This document shows positions 8,720 to 17,747 of a stretch of DNA of 64,000 nucleotides, one piece after another. Positions within the stretch are counted from its first letter, which is position 1; each line of letters opens with the position of its first letter. The stretch covers positions 149,063-213,062 of the forward strand of contig NZ_NRRY01000002.1 of NCBI RefSeq assembly GCF_016583905.1, written 5' to 3'. The notes under the pieces are model-generated. The model had not been told where the DNA came from. It saw only the letters and a program-made list of their open reading frames with translations, and searched no databases. This DNA comes from Lamprobacter modestohalophilus (lineage in GTDB: Bacteria; Pseudomonadota; Gammaproteobacteria; Chromatiales; Chromatiaceae). The position numbers and the translations under genes are program-made.

Positions 8720-9283
8720 CTAAGTCGGATCAATCAGTGACATGACTTCGGCGATCATCGGCTCTAACGCCTGCTGCGCGGTTTCGCTCAGGGCATAGCA
8801 GGCATAGCCCCACTCGGCGCCGCCGCCGGAGACCAGCCAGGCCTCGGGGGCGCGCTGATAGAGCGCCTCGCACCAGGCAAGCAGCTCGCGCGGGTCATGG
8901 AAGTGCGCCATGGTCGAGAGGGCGGTTCGGTCTGGCGATAGGCGGCGGCGTCTGACCTGCCCGGGCGGGGTGTCGATCGCGGCGTCGACGAAGATGACGC
9001 GCTCGGTGCGTGCCAGGTCGTCGACAAGCTCGGCGGTCAGGATGTGGCGCGCTTGGACCTCGACCGCTCCGGTGGGCGTCTCGGTCTGAGCCCGCGGCTG
9101 TGCGCTCAGCTGTGGCTGCTTGCCAAAGTGCTCCTGGAGTCGATCGGCAACCAACGGCCCGAGTGCGTCATCGCCGCGGATCGGGCTACCATAGCCAATC
9201 ACTAGCGCCCGCAGCGGTCGTGCTTCGGTCTGCTGCTCCTGCTGCTGTTGGGCGCTTTCGACAGTCGCTTGACCAATGTTCAT
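8720..9283 (-). CDS. hoxW: NiFe-hydrogenase maturation protease HoxW
   Basis: A 187-residue HycI/HoxW-family endopeptidase that clips the C-terminal tail of the hydrogenase large subunit after nickel insertion. The diagnostic N-terminal motif is ALVIGYGSPIRGDDALGPLV. The second acidic nickel-binding residue is in VIFVDAAID and the conserved histidine in MAHFHDPRELLAW. ATG 9283 overlaps the hoxH stop as ATGA, which decides the start over an upstream Met within hoxH. Its substrate is presumably HoxH immediately upstream. A glutamine-rich linker (ESAQQQQEQQTEAR) precedes the catalytic domain and is unusual. Confidence 0.93.
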   Translation of the reverse strand: MNIGQATVESAQQQQEQQTEARPLRALVIGYGSPIRGDDALGPLVADRLQEHFGKQPQLSAQPRAQTETPTGAVEVQARHILTAELVDDLARTERVIFVDAAIDTPPGQVRRRRLSPDRTALSTMAHFHDPRELLAWCEALYQRAPEAWLVSGGGAEWGYACYALSETAQQALEPMIAEVMSLIDPT

Positions 9284-10713
9284 GCGTCGCGCACCAGCCG
9301 GTCGATCACAGCCCCAGAGGCATCCTTCAGCTCGATGCTTAGCGGCATCTGGCCAAAGGCATGCGAGGCACAAGACAAGCAAGGATCGTAGCAGCGGATC
9401 ACCGCCTCGACCCGATTCAGCATGCCTTCGCTGAGCTTGTTGCCATCGACATAGGCATCGGCGACCTGCTTGATGCTCTGGTTCATCGCCAGGTTGTTGT
9501 GGCCGGTGGCGATGATCAGATCGACCCAGTTGATCAGGCCGGCCTCATCGATCTTGTAGTGATGCATCAGGATGCCGCGCGGTGCCTCCGAGACGCCGAT
9601 GCCCTCGTCGCGGTTGCCGCGCGCATGGGCGCGAACCCGCGTGTCGAGGATGCTCGGGTCCTTGAGTAGCCGCTGCATCATCTCGATCGCGAAGATAATC
9701 TCGACCAGGCGCGCGTAATGGTAGTGGAAGCTCGAGCGCACCGGCCCCGAGTCTTCCTGCAGCATGTGGAACTCGGCCAGGGCGACATCGGCGAACGGCG
9801 TGCCGCAGCTCTCGGCATTGTTGAGCCGGGCGAGCGGGCCGACCCGATAGATGCCGTTCGGGTAGCCCATCGGCTTGTAGTAGGGGAACTTCATGTAGCT
9901 GAAGTCTTCGACCGCTTCGCCGATGATGCGCGGGTAGTCGGATGGCGGCACCCTGTCTTCAACGATCCGGCCTTGCGCGTCTTTGATGCGGATGAGGCCG
10001 TCGTAGTGTTCGAGCTGACCCTTGTTCGAGACCAGCGACAAGAACATCGTTGGCATGGTGCCGAAGTGCTCGGCCTCATCCTTGAACTTGGGCACCATGG
10101 TCTTGAACAGGCCATAGGTGTCCTTAGCGATGGTCAGTGCTTCGGGCAGCATCTTCAGCATCGCTTCACGCTTGTCGCTGTCGAGCGGTTCGCTGACGCC
10201 GCCCGGCACGACCCAGGTCGGATGGATCTTCTTGCCGCCGAGGATCTCGATGATGGTCTGGCCGATCTGGCGCAGCTTGATGCCCTGCTTGGCCAGCTCG
10301 GGGTCTTTGGCCATGACGCCGAAGATGTTGCGTTTGACGGGGTCGGAGTCCCAGCCGAGCAGCAGATCCGGTGATGACAGGTGGAAGAACGACAGCGCAT
10401 GCGATTGCAGCAGCTGCGCTAGGTTCATGATCCGGCGTAGCTTCTCGGCCGTCGGCGGGATGGTCACTGCGAGCAGGTCGTCGCAGGCCTTGTTCGAGGC
10501 GAGCAAGTGACTGACTGGGCAGATTCCGCAGGTGCGGGCGGTGAGTGCCGGCATCTCGCGGTAGGGGCGGCCCTCGCAGAACTTCTCGAAGCCGCGGAAC
10601 TGGGTCAGATGGAACTTGGCGTCTTCGACCTCGCCGCTGTCGGCGAGCTGCAGCGAGATGCGGGCGTGGCCCTCGATGCGGGTGACCGGGTCGATGCTGA
10701 TGGTTCGGCTCAT
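9280..10713 (-). CDS. hoxH: NiFe-hydrogenase large subunit HoxH
   Basis: The 477-residue catalytic subunit of a cytoplasmic group-3-type NiFe hydrogenase. The active-site cysteines are in L1 RTCGICPVSH (about residues 60-70) and in L2 DPCLSCASH near the C-terminus. The 26 residues after that final histidine (AFGQMPLSIELK to the end) are the peptide expected to be removed by HoxW. MSRTISIDPVTRIEGHARIS is the canonical start. It follows hoxY with a 77-base gap and overlaps hoxW by four bases. The enzyme activates or evolves H2 in exchange with a soluble electron carrier; see the finding on the missing diaphorase genes. Confidence 0.95.
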   Translation of the reverse strand: MSRTISIDPVTRIEGHARISLQLADSGEVEDAKFHLTQFRGFEKFCEGRPYREMPALTARTCGICPVSHLLASNKACDDLLAVTIPPTAEKLRRIMNLAQLLQSHALSFFHLSSPDLLLGWDSDPVKRNIFGVMAKDPELAKQGIKLRQIGQTIIEILGGKKIHPTWVVPGGVSEPLDSDKREAMLKMLPEALTIAKDTYGLFKTMVPKFKDEAEHFGTMPTMFLSLVSNKGQLEHYDGLIRIKDAQGRIVEDRVPPSDYPRIIGEAVEDFSYMKFPYYKPMGYPNGIYRVGPLARLNNAESCGTPFADVALAEFHMLQEDSGPVRSSFHYHYARLVEIIFAIEMMQRLLKDPSILDTRVRAHARGNRDEGIGVSEAPRGILMHHYKIDEAGLINWVDLIIATGHNNLAMNQSIKQVADAYVDGNKLSEGMLNRVEAVIRCYDPCLSCASHAFGQMPLSIELKDASGAVIDRLVRDA

Positions 10714-10790
10714 GGTCGCTTAGTCCAGGGCGTCAGGCGTTGTTGGGGTTGTCAGGGTCTGGGCGCGGATGTAAGACGCGTGGCCTGAGC

Positions 10791-11420
10791 TCAAGCGCCG
10801 AATCGGGTCATGCGCAGCGGCTCCGGCACGCGACCTTCGAGCAGCTCGCTCAGCACGTAATGGATGGTGTCGGCCTGCGGCGGGCAGCCTGGGATGAAGA
10901 CGTCGACATCGACCACAGCATGCACCGGCAAGACGGTCTGTAGCAGGGCTGGAACGCCTTGGGTTGGGATCTGCGGATGGATGTTCACGTTCTCGAGATA
11001 GGCGCGCTCATAGACGTTGTCGAGCTTGAACGCATTGCGCATCGCCGGGACATTGCCGTTCACCGCGCAGTCGCCAAGGCTGACCAGGAGCTTGCAGCGC
11101 TCGCGGAACAGCTTTGCCTTGTGCAGGTCTTCTTCGTTGCTGATCGAGCCTTCGATGATGCCGACATCGACCTGCTCGGGCAATGTCTTGCAGTCGACTA
11201 AAGGGCTATAGACGATGTCGATCTTCTGTGCCAGCTCGACCAGACGCTCGTCCATGTCGAGGAACGACATGTGGCACCCAGAACAGCCGTCCAGCCAGAT
11301 GGTTGCGACGGTGACCTTGTTCCCGCTGCTGTTGGTGGCGGTGCCGAGCGGTGCTTGGGTGTCGGGGGTTGGATGGGCAGCCTTTGAGCTGGCTGCTGTG
11401 GCTTCGGGCTGAGCGCTCAT
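10791..11420 (-). CDS. hoxY: NiFe-hydrogenase small subunit HoxY
   Basis: A 209-residue small subunit carrying the proximal 4Fe-4S cluster. Ligands are visible as [23 protein letters not shown] and [16 protein letters not shown]. An N-terminal Ala/Thr/Ser-rich extension of about 30 residues precedes the conserved [11 protein letters not shown]. No Tat signal is present, so the enzyme is cytoplasmic, as expected for HoxYH. ATG 11420 overlaps the end of hoxU as ATGA, giving tight coupling. It transfers electrons between HoxH and the iron-sulfur subunit HoxU. Confidence 0.95.
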   Translation of the reverse strand: MSAQPEATAASSKAAHPTPDTQAPLGTATNSSGNKVTVATIWLDGCSGCHMSFLDMDERLVELAQKIDIVYSPLVDCKTLPEQVDVGIIEGSISNEEDLHKAKLFRERCKLLVSLGDCAVNGNVPAMRNAFKLDNVYERAYLENVNIHPQIPTQGVPALLQTVLPVHAVVDVDVFIPGCPPQADTIHYVLSELLEGRVPEPLRMTRFGA

Positions 11421-12148
11421 CGTGCGGATCTCCGTCGAGCAAGAATCGGCAGGAAGTGCTGATCTTTGACCATCTCACCGACGGAAGTGCCCTGTTTGAC
11501 CAGGGCGCCGGTCGGGCAGACTTGCACGCACTTGCCGCAGCTGGTGCAGGTGTCACTGTCGCCCCAAGGCTTGGCGAGATCGGTGATCACCTGGCAGTCG
11601 CTGCCACGGCCCATCACATCCCAGGTGTGGGCGCCCTCGATCTCGTCGCAGACGCGCACGCAGCGGGTACAGAGCACGCAGCGGTTGTGGTCGACACGGA
11701 ACATCTCATGGGTGCTGTCGACCGCGTAGCCGTGATTGCGGTAAGGCATGCGCACATGGTCGACGCCGCAGCTGTTGGCGAGCCATTGCAGCTCGCAATG
11801 GCCATTCGAGACACAGACCGAGCAGACATGATTGCGCTCCGCGAACAGCAGCTCGACCAGGGTGCGCCGATAGCGCTGCAGCTTCTCGGAGTTGGTGGTG
11901 ATCTCCATGCCCTCGGCGACGCGCGTGGCGCAGGCGGCGAGAAGTCGGTTTTGACCGGCCACCTCGACCATGCAGAGGCGACAGGCGCCGACCACCGAGA
12001 GCCCCTCCATCCAGCATAGGCTGGGGATCGGGATCTTATTCTCGCGGCAGACTTCGATGATGGTCTCGTCTTCGCGCGCCGACAGATCTTGACCGTCGAT
12101 TCGGAGCGTGACGACGCGGACACTCGGTTGTGTAGCGATGATTGGCAT
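11417..12148 (-). CDS. hoxU: Diaphorase iron-sulfur subunit HoxU
   Basis: A 243-residue NuoG-like electron-transfer subunit. A 2Fe-2S domain ([20 protein letters not shown]) is followed by the His/Cys 4Fe-4S site in [20 protein letters not shown]. Two ferredoxin clusters follow: [15 protein letters not shown] and [18 protein letters not shown]. In bidirectional Hox enzymes HoxU links HoxYH to the NAD-binding HoxF (and HoxE). Here it is the first gene; only 186 bases separate it from the 3' end of hda, and no hoxF or hoxE is present. It could therefore deliver electrons to a partner encoded elsewhere. Confidence 0.92.
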   Translation of the reverse strand: MPIIATQPSVRVVTLRIDGQDLSAREDETIIEVCRENKIPIPSLCWMEGLSVVGACRLCMVEVAGQNRLLAACATRVAEGMEITTNSEKLQRYRRTLVELLFAERNHVCSVCVSNGHCELQWLANSCGVDHVRMPYRNHGYAVDSTHEMFRVDHNRCVLCTRCVRVCDEIEGAHTWDVMGRGSDCQVITDLAKPWGDSDTCTSCGKCVQVCPTGALVKQGTSVGEMVKDQHFLPILARRRSAR

Positions 12149-12282
12149 CGGTCTTCCCGTATCTGGCGAGGAGAGGGTGTGCTGTGAAAGCGGTGCTGCG
12201 TTAGGCCGAAGGCCTGACGATACACGACCGCTGCGACGGACGCATGTCTGAGCGTGGGTTGTTAAGCCATGCGATGAGCGGT

Positions 12283-12339
12283 GTTACCGTGCAACAAGCG
12301 CCTCATCGTCCGGGGTGGCGACGCGCCATGGCCGTTAGG
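12283..12339 (+). repeat. Dispersed REP-like element, family A, copy 2
   Basis: Lies between hoxU and hda, touching the hda 3' end. It reads GTTACCGTGCAACAAGCG, then CTCATCGTCCGGGGTGGCG, then ACGCGCCATGGCCGTTAG. The hairpin TGGCGacgCGCCA is perfect. It agrees closely with the reverse complement of 36461-36519. Confidence 0.7.
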
Positions 12340-13096
12340 CCCGATCGGACTCGTTTGATGTTTGCTCAGCGGTGGAGTCGCTGCCTGCATGCTCGAGTCG
12401 CTCGAGGAGTCGGCCGATCGATCGGATCGAGGGTTGTCGCTGCTCGGCCAGCGCGGTGCGGTCGATCTCGTCGAGCAGGGCAGAGAGCGCCCCTGGATCG
12501 CGTGGGCAGCGGCTGAGGATGTAGCTGATCATCGCGTCGCCAAAGCGCAGGCCGCGCTGCTCGGCGCCAATGCGCAACAGTTCTGCGCGGCCGGCGTCGC
12601 TGAGTGGCCGCAGGTTGTAGCTGGGGCCGGCGGCGAGACGCGAAGCGAGATCGGGCAGTCGAATGCCGAGCCGGCCCGCAGGCTGGCGTGCAGCCGCGAG
12701 CAAACGTCGGCCGGCATCGCGCACCCGGTTGTAGAGATTGAACAGCGCCTGCTCCCAGGCGGCATTGCCGGCGATCGCCTGCAGGGCGTCGAGCAGAATG
12801 GCATCGCGCTGCTCGAGGTCATCGAGCACGGCCGGTGTTAGGCGGGGCGTATCCAAGGGTAAGTACACGACGCCGAGCCCGCGTTGGCGGACCTCGCCAG
12901 CGGCGCAGACCAGCAGCTGCGACTTACCGCTCGCGGCGGCGCCGTGGAGGTAGATATAGGGCTCGCCGCTGCAATCAGCCCATTGCCGAACCGCGGCCAA
13001 GGCGGCGCCGTTGCCATGGGCGATGAAGCCATCAAAGCCGCGTGGCTCGGGCTGGCGCAGTGCGAGCGGGAGCTGCGGCGGATACCGCTCTTGCAC
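12335..13096 (-). CDS. hda: DnaA-related regulatory ATPase Hda
   Basis: A 253-residue Hda/DnaA-homologue that stimulates ATP hydrolysis by DnaA with the sliding clamp and so limits re-initiation of replication. The N-terminal QLPLALRQPEP contains the QLPL clamp-binding motif typical of Hda. The AAA+ part has Walker A-like YLHGAAASGKSQLL and the sensor region AARQPAGRLGIRLPDLASRL. The start is GTG at 13096. It follows wrbA by nine bases on the same strand. A C-terminal tail of about 20 charged residues (SDSTAEQTSNESDRA) runs into the family A repeat. Confidence 0.9.
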   Translation of the reverse strand: MQERYPPQLPLALRQPEPRGFDGFIAHGNGAALAAVRQWADCSGEPYIYLHGAAASGKSQLLVCAAGEVRQRGLGVVYLPLDTPRLTPAVLDDLEQRDAILLDALQAIAGNAAWEQALFNLYNRVRDAGRRLLAAARQPAGRLGIRLPDLASRLAAGPSYNLRPLSDAGRAELLRIGAEQRGLRFGDAMISYILSRCPRDPGALSALLDEIDRTALAEQRQPSIRSIGRLLERLEHAGSDSTAEQTSNESDRA

Positions 13097-13105
13097 CGTG
13101 ATATC

Positions 13106-13873
<768 letters not shown>

Positions 13874-14746
13874 TTAATGTTGCGCCGGCGGCGTGGTTGC
13901 GTTGACCACGCCGGTAAACAGGCTTCTGGCATCGACGGCATCGAAACGATAACCGCGATTACAGAATTCGCAGGTGACCTCGATGAGGCCTTGTTGGGCG
14001 ATGATGTCGTCGACTTCGTCGCGCCCGAGGGCGCGCAGATTGTCGGCCACCCGCGTGCGCGAGCATCCGCAGCGGAAGGCAACAGGCTCTGGCTCGAACA
14101 GGCGCAGGCTTTCTTCATGGAACAGGCGTCGCAGCAGATCTGGCGTCGATTGCTGTAGCAGTTCACGCGGCTGAACGGTGTCAGCGAGCATCACTGTGCG
14201 GTTCCAATCGTCTTCATCGTCAGTTGGACCTGGCAGGCGCTGTAACATCAGGCCGGCCGCGCGCTTGTCGCTGACCGCGAGCCAGAAGCGGGATGGCAGT
14301 TGTTCGGAGGAGGCAAAGTAGCCCTCGAGCGCAGCGCCGATCCCAGCCCCCTCGAGCGGCACGATGCCCTGGTAGCGATCGCGATTTTTGGCGTTAATGG
14401 TCAGGACTAGCTGCCCTTTCCCAAACAGCGCTTGCAGGTCGCCGGCTTCGATCTCGCCCTCCCAGCGTGCGAGTCCCCGTACCGTTCCCTCATGTGTGGC
14501 CTGAGCGACCAGGGTCCGAATCGGACCTTCACCCTGCGCCTGTAAGATCAGCGAGCCTTCGAGCTTCAGTGTTGCGGTGAGCAGTAATACCGAGACCAGG
14601 GCCTCGCCGAGTGGCTGCTTGACGGCTGCTGGATAGGTGTGACGCTCGAGCACCGCCTGCCAGGCTGCATCAAGTCGGACGAGCTCGCCGCGCACGCGCG
14701 AACGCTCGAACACGAAGCGGTGCAAGGAATCGGTTTCGGACAGCAT
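13874..14746 (-). CDS. hslO: Redox-regulated chaperone Hsp33
   Basis: A 290-residue Hsp33 holdase that is switched on by oxidation. The C-terminal zinc-binding redox switch is present: FRCGCSRTRV (CxC) and VTCEFCNRGYRF (CxxC). The N-terminal domain has the usual segments ALVSVLLLTATLKLEGSL and YFASSEQLPSRFWLAV. The length equals E. coli Hsp33. It is separated from wrbA by 177 bases. In a phototroph it would protect against oxidative and bleach stress; this role is inferred from the family. Confidence 0.95.
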   Translation of the reverse strand: MLSETDSLHRFVFERSRVRGELVRLDAAWQAVLERHTYPAAVKQPLGEALVSVLLLTATLKLEGSLILQAQGEGPIRTLVAQATHEGTVRGLARWEGEIEAGDLQALFGKGQLVLTINAKNRDRYQGIVPLEGAGIGAALEGYFASSEQLPSRFWLAVSDKRAAGLMLQRLPGPTDDEDDWNRTVMLADTVQPRELLQQSTPDLLRRLFHEESLRLFEPEPVAFRCGCSRTRVADNLRALGRDEVDDIIAQQGLIEVTCEFCNRGYRFDAVDARSLFTGVVNATTPPAQH

Positions 14747-15006
14747 GCTGGCTCCACCATCGGTTGAACGGGGGCCCGGCTCGCATGAGCAGGCGGGCGT
14801 CGATCAGTCAGTTGACATCACCATTATGGGTGCTCAGGCACTCAGCGGGTACATCCGGGGCTGTCTTGACCCCTAGGTTGGCGCCTCGGGCGCCTGTGTG
14901 GGGCCATGTCATGTGATCTGGTCTGGTTGCGCAAGTTGTAGAAAAGCAACTTAGGTTGTTTGCTGTTGTGTTTTCTCGTCATCTGTCGGCAGCCTAGGGG
15001 TTTCCG

Positions 15007-15119
15007 TTGTTACCGGCTGTAACAATCGACGGTTGTTCGCAAAAAATTGTGACAATCGCTGAAATATGGGGTGTTATCGCTTGCTTAATATTTAAGCAGA
15101 TACTAATGTTGAGTCAACA
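15007..15119 (+). promoter_or_regulatory. Cluster of four perfect palindromes in an AT-rich 5' region
   Basis: The 396-base gap between hslO and the small membrane gene is AT-rich compared with its surroundings. Within 113 bases it has TTGTTACcggctGTAACAA (15007-15025), ATTGTgACAAT (15046-15056), TGCTTAAtatTTAAGCA (15082-15098) and TGTTGAgTCAACA (15107-15119). The last ends 23 bases before the ATG at 15143. These look like operator sites, possibly for more than one dimeric regulator. I cannot assign a regulator; none is a clear FNR or TGT-N12-ACA site. No gene is seen between 14747 and 15142. Confidence 0.5.
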
Positions 15120-15142
15120 CTTGTTGTATGGAGGGTACAAAT

Positions 15143-15340
15143 ATGTTGCCTCTCTCGATTGGTATCGCGATTGCTGTCGGGTTCGCTGCGTTGGCCGGCT
15201 CGACCTACGGATTCGATGAACTCTTCAGCGGTAGCTGGCTACTTTTGGTGGTCTGGGGTCTGATTGCCGGGCCGGTCCTGATGTTCGTTGCGGGCAGCGA
15301 AGATCGCAACAGCTCTTGGCGACGTAGACCCAAAGCCTGA
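15143..15340 (+). CDS. Small two-helix membrane protein, unknown
   Basis: A 65-residue protein with two predicted membrane helices: LPLSIGIAIAVGFAALAGS (residues 2-20) and SWLLLVVWGLIAGPVLMFVA (about 31-50). A basic tail NSSWRRRPKA follows. ATG 15143 is chosen because GGAGGG lies eight bases upstream at 15130-15135; the in-frame ATG at 15128 would overlap that site. I do not recognise a family. It stands alone behind an unusual cluster of palindromes, which argues that it is a real, tightly regulated gene. Confidence 0.65.
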   Translation: MLPLSIGIAIAVGFAALAGSTYGFDELFSGSWLLLVVWGLIAGPVLMFVAGSEDRNSSWRRRPKA

Positions 15341-15419
15341 GCCCACCCCGCTGGTCGTCAGGTGACGGCCGCCGACCACTTCCTTGCGCATCGGAGCGCA
15401 TGCGATGGATCGCATGCGC

Positions 15420-15725
15420 TCACCTCCGGAGGCGCGCCTCAACGCTGGCCGTTTTTTGTGCGAGGCGCCCCGTTGGGCCTTCGCGAATATCGAGCTTGAC
15501 TGTGGCATAGACTCGCTTGCAGCCGGCGGCGGCAAGCAGAGCCTGCGCCCGCTCGATCAGGCTCAAGGCGTCTCCGAGCGTATTGGTCTCGAACAGGGTG
15601 CCCATGGCCGTTAACTGGTAGCTGTGGCCGCTGTCTGCGATCAGGTCGACCACTGAGGCGACGAAAGGGCTCAGGTGCTCGGCCTCGCCGACGGGGAAGA
15701 TACTGAAGTCTACGAGAACAGACAT
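15420..15725 (-). CDS. MTH1187-family thiamine-binding protein
   Basis: A 101-residue protein of the MTH1187/YqgV (DUF77) family: MSVLVDFSIFPVGEAEHLSP, then IADSGHSYQLTAMGTLFET and ALSLIERAQALLAAAGCKRV. The family forms a ferredoxin-like fold that binds thiamine-type ligands in structural studies; the cellular role is unclear. The start at 15725 follows AGAGG; the longer frame to 15806 runs into the promoter of the divergent gene at 15788. Divergent neighbours may share regulation, but nothing in sequence proves this. Confidence 0.82.
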   Translation of the reverse strand: MSVLVDFSIFPVGEAEHLSPFVASVVDLIADSGHSYQLTAMGTLFETNTLGDALSLIERAQALLAAAGCKRVYATVKLDIREGPTGRLAQKTASVEARLRR

Positions 15726-15787
15726 CGATGTGCCTCTGGCGTTAAGCTTGCTTCTGGTTGGGCCTATCTTTGCCGCGCTAAGGATCG

Positions 15788-16264
15788 ATGACAAGCATTC
15801 AAACAACAGACTTTGATGTCGGTGCCGACCCTGACTGGGATAGCCCGCTCAACTTCAAGCTGACCCCGGAGCTGATCGTGCATGCGCTGATGGAGACGGC
15901 CTCCGCGGTGCATACCGGCTGGGAGAGCTGTGTCGACGAGGATGCCATCCTGTCGCAGATCGCGGCCATGGATGATGCCGGCGATAAAAGTATCCGTCTG
16001 GTCGAGCAGGAGATGCTCGATGAGCAAGATCAGACCGCGTCTTGGCATGATTGGACGCTTGAGGTTCGGGTCGGCGCGGTGCTGACGGTGGGCCATTGGC
16101 AGGTGCGTTCGACGGCGCCGCCGCTCGACTGGGAGTGGACGGCGGCCGCCGCCGAAAGCGCCTTTGAGCGCGCCTGCGTCCTACTTGGCCGTCGGGTTCG
16201 TCGCGGCTTGGTGGTGGAGGAGCCGATGCGGCCTGAGTTGCCACCGCGCTCGAGCCGACATTGA
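15788..16264 (+). CDS. Hypothetical protein
   Basis: A 158-residue protein I do not recognise. It starts after an AAGGAT site and is acidic in its first half (DFDVGADPDWDSPLNFKLTP, VDEDAILSQIAAMDDAGDKS). It contains several tryptophans (WHDWTLEVRVGAVLTVGHW), which suggests a compact folded domain and not a chance frame. The C-terminus is basic and proline-rich (EEPMRPELPPRSSRH). It precedes the DUF6489 gene by 108 bases on the same strand. No signal peptide or membrane segment is visible. Confidence 0.6.
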   Translation: MTSIQTTDFDVGADPDWDSPLNFKLTPELIVHALMETASAVHTGWESCVDEDAILSQIAAMDDAGDKSIRLVEQEMLDEQDQTASWHDWTLEVRVGAVLTVGHWQVRSTAPPLDWEWTAAAAESAFERACVLLGRRVRRGLVVEEPMRPELPPRSSRH

Positions 16265-16371
16265 TTCGAGCCGACACTGATTTCTGGGCCATCGTGCGGA
16301 CCGCCACTGCGGCCACGGCGTTGCTTCGGCCATGCCCTGGCTGCTGAAATTGCTTCTGGAGGATGAATTAA

Positions 16372-16644
16372 GTGAAGTTTCAAATCGACGTCGAAATGAC
16401 CCCTGCCGAGTTACGCAAACTGATGGGGCTGCCGGACCTCGAGGCGCTGCAGCAGCGGATGCTCGACGATATTCAGGCCCGGATCGAGCAGGGCGTGGAG
16501 GGCTATGACCCGATGGAGTTGATGCAGCCCTATCTGAAGACCAGCCTTGCCGGCATGGATATGATGCAGCGGCTGTTTGCTGCAGGAATGGGGGCGGCTG
16601 CGGCTGCGGGAAAGAAACAGACGTCGGGCTCCGGCGGCGACTGA
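16372..16644 (+). CDS. DUF6489-family protein
   Basis: A 90-residue protein beginning at GTG 16372, eight to nine bases after GGAGG. MKFQIDVEMTPAELRKLMGL is the family signature: a short beta strand, then 'TPAE.RK.MGLPD'. A helical region with LMQPYLKTSLAGMDMMQRLF and an Ala/Gly-rich tail follow. Function is unknown. Homologues are small cytoplasmic proteins found across proteobacteria. It is followed by a small membrane protein 100 bases downstream. Confidence 0.75.
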   Translation: MKFQIDVEMTPAELRKLMGLPDLEALQQRMLDDIQARIEQGVEGYDPMELMQPYLKTSLAGMDMMQRLFAAGMGAAAAAGKKQTSGSGGD

Positions 16645-16743
16645 GTGGCGCGTGCAGCGATACCTGGAACTAGGCGTGTCGCACCTGCAGGGGACGAACA
16701 ATAAGCTCGGCTCTAGGGCCGGCCACCGCGAGGGGAGAATGAG

Positions 16744-16998
16744 ATGTCTCATCGACTGCTGATCCTTGGCTGTAGAACGATGCGCGACGGCGTGGTCGTG
16801 TCCTTTGTCTTCTTCGTGGCTGCCGTGTTGCTGTTCCTGGCTGCGACGCATGTCGTACCCGCAGTGGCCTATGCGCGCCAGATCGTCTTACTCTTGGCGC
16901 TGGTGTTGATCATTCTCGCGCCGGTCGTGCTGATTTCGACCTTCTTGATCTCGGTGCTGCCGGGTGCACGAGCGAAGCTCGAGAATTGCGAGCACTAG
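16744..16998 (+). CDS. Small two-helix membrane protein, unknown
   Basis: An 84-residue protein with two hydrophobic segments: GVVVSFVFFVAAVLLFLAAT (about residues 16-35) and IVLLLALVLIILAPVVLIST (about 47-66). They are joined by a short loop HVVPAVAYARQ. The start ATG 16744 follows AGGGGAGA. I do not recognise a family. Length and topology resemble small stress or accessory subunits of membrane complexes, but there is no sequence evidence for a function. Nothing is seen in the 215 bases after it. Confidence 0.6.
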   Translation: MSHRLLILGCRTMRDGVVVSFVFFVAAVLLFLAATHVVPAVAYARQIVLLLALVLIILAPVVLISTFLISVLPGARAKLENCEH

Positions 16999-17213
16999 CT
17001 AGATCGAGTAGCCGTGAGGCCGGCCACAGGCGCTTGAGCTGATCGCTGGACGTGGTGGACGGCAATAGCCGGTATCCGCGGCGTTTTGCTTTCGATCGGC
17101 AGGCCGGATGACTGATGACCGATGGCTACAGTAGCCTAGAGTAGGCGGAGCGCGCCAACGCGGCCGAGCAGCAGTAGCTTGGCGGGCCGCGTTGGCTTGG
17201 TGTGCGCCTGTGC

Positions 17214-17552
17214 TCAGTAGCCGCCTTTGCGGTGAACCTCGGGCAGCCCGGCGATCTTGGTGCCTTGCTTCGTCGGCGCCAGCGGGAACAGCAGATAGAC
17301 CTCTTTGCTGCTGGGCTTGCTGCCCCACTTTTTGCCCATGTCTTTGAGTAATGCCCGTTCCATCGGCTGGTTTTGGTTATTGTTCAGGTATTCGTCGCGC
17401 AGGTAGTTGATCACGTCCCAGTGACGCTCGCTCAGCTCGATGCCCTCGATATCGGCCAGCGCCTTGGCAACGTCTTCGTCCCAGTCGAGGGGGTTGACTA
17501 GGAACCCGGACTCGGTGGTTTCGATACTTTTGCCGTTCACTTCAATCGCCAT
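17214..17552 (-). CDS. Cysteine-free DsrC paralogue (RspA-like)
   Basis: A 112-residue DsrC/TusE-fold protein. It aligns along its length with the true DsrC at 23847: MAIEVNGKSIETTESGFLVN, then LSERHWDVINYLRDEY and LFPLAPTKQGTKIAGLPEVH. It has no cysteine at all. The two redox cysteines of DsrC (C98 and the penultimate C109) correspond to T98 and the GGY terminus here. So it cannot carry sulfur as DsrC or TusE do. Cysteine-less homologues have been described as RspA and proposed to be regulatory. ATG 17552 follows GAGGAG. It lies downstream of the Cas6-like gene on the same strand. Confidence 0.85.
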   Translation of the reverse strand: MAIEVNGKSIETTESGFLVNPLDWDEDVAKALADIEGIELSERHWDVINYLRDEYLNNNQNQPMERALLKDMGKKWGSKPSSKEVYLLFPLAPTKQGTKIAGLPEVHRKGGY

Positions 17553-17747
17553 AGCGAATGCTCCTCTCGTCGTTGGGGGCCGCCGTTCTGTTGGCAGGCG
17601 GTCTAGGGTTAACGCGTACCGGCGTGCGGCCGGAGAGGTGATCCGGCGCTCACAGCTGAAAACCCGCGAATATTAGTCAATTGTTGTAGAGACGTCATCT
17701 CTATGCGTGAGATGGCCGCGTGAGCTGGCCGCATGAGGTGGCGCTGA

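Noticed and set aside
12244..12516. Plus-strand frame through the family A repeat and hda 3' end
   Set aside because: Its peptide (APHRPGWRRAM) recurs at 36.5 kb only because the repeat does; the rest is antisense to hda.
15007..15119. CrtJ/PpsR sites (TGT-N12-ACA)
   Set aside because: The spacing between TGT and ACA is 11 or 15 in the palindromes seen, not 12.
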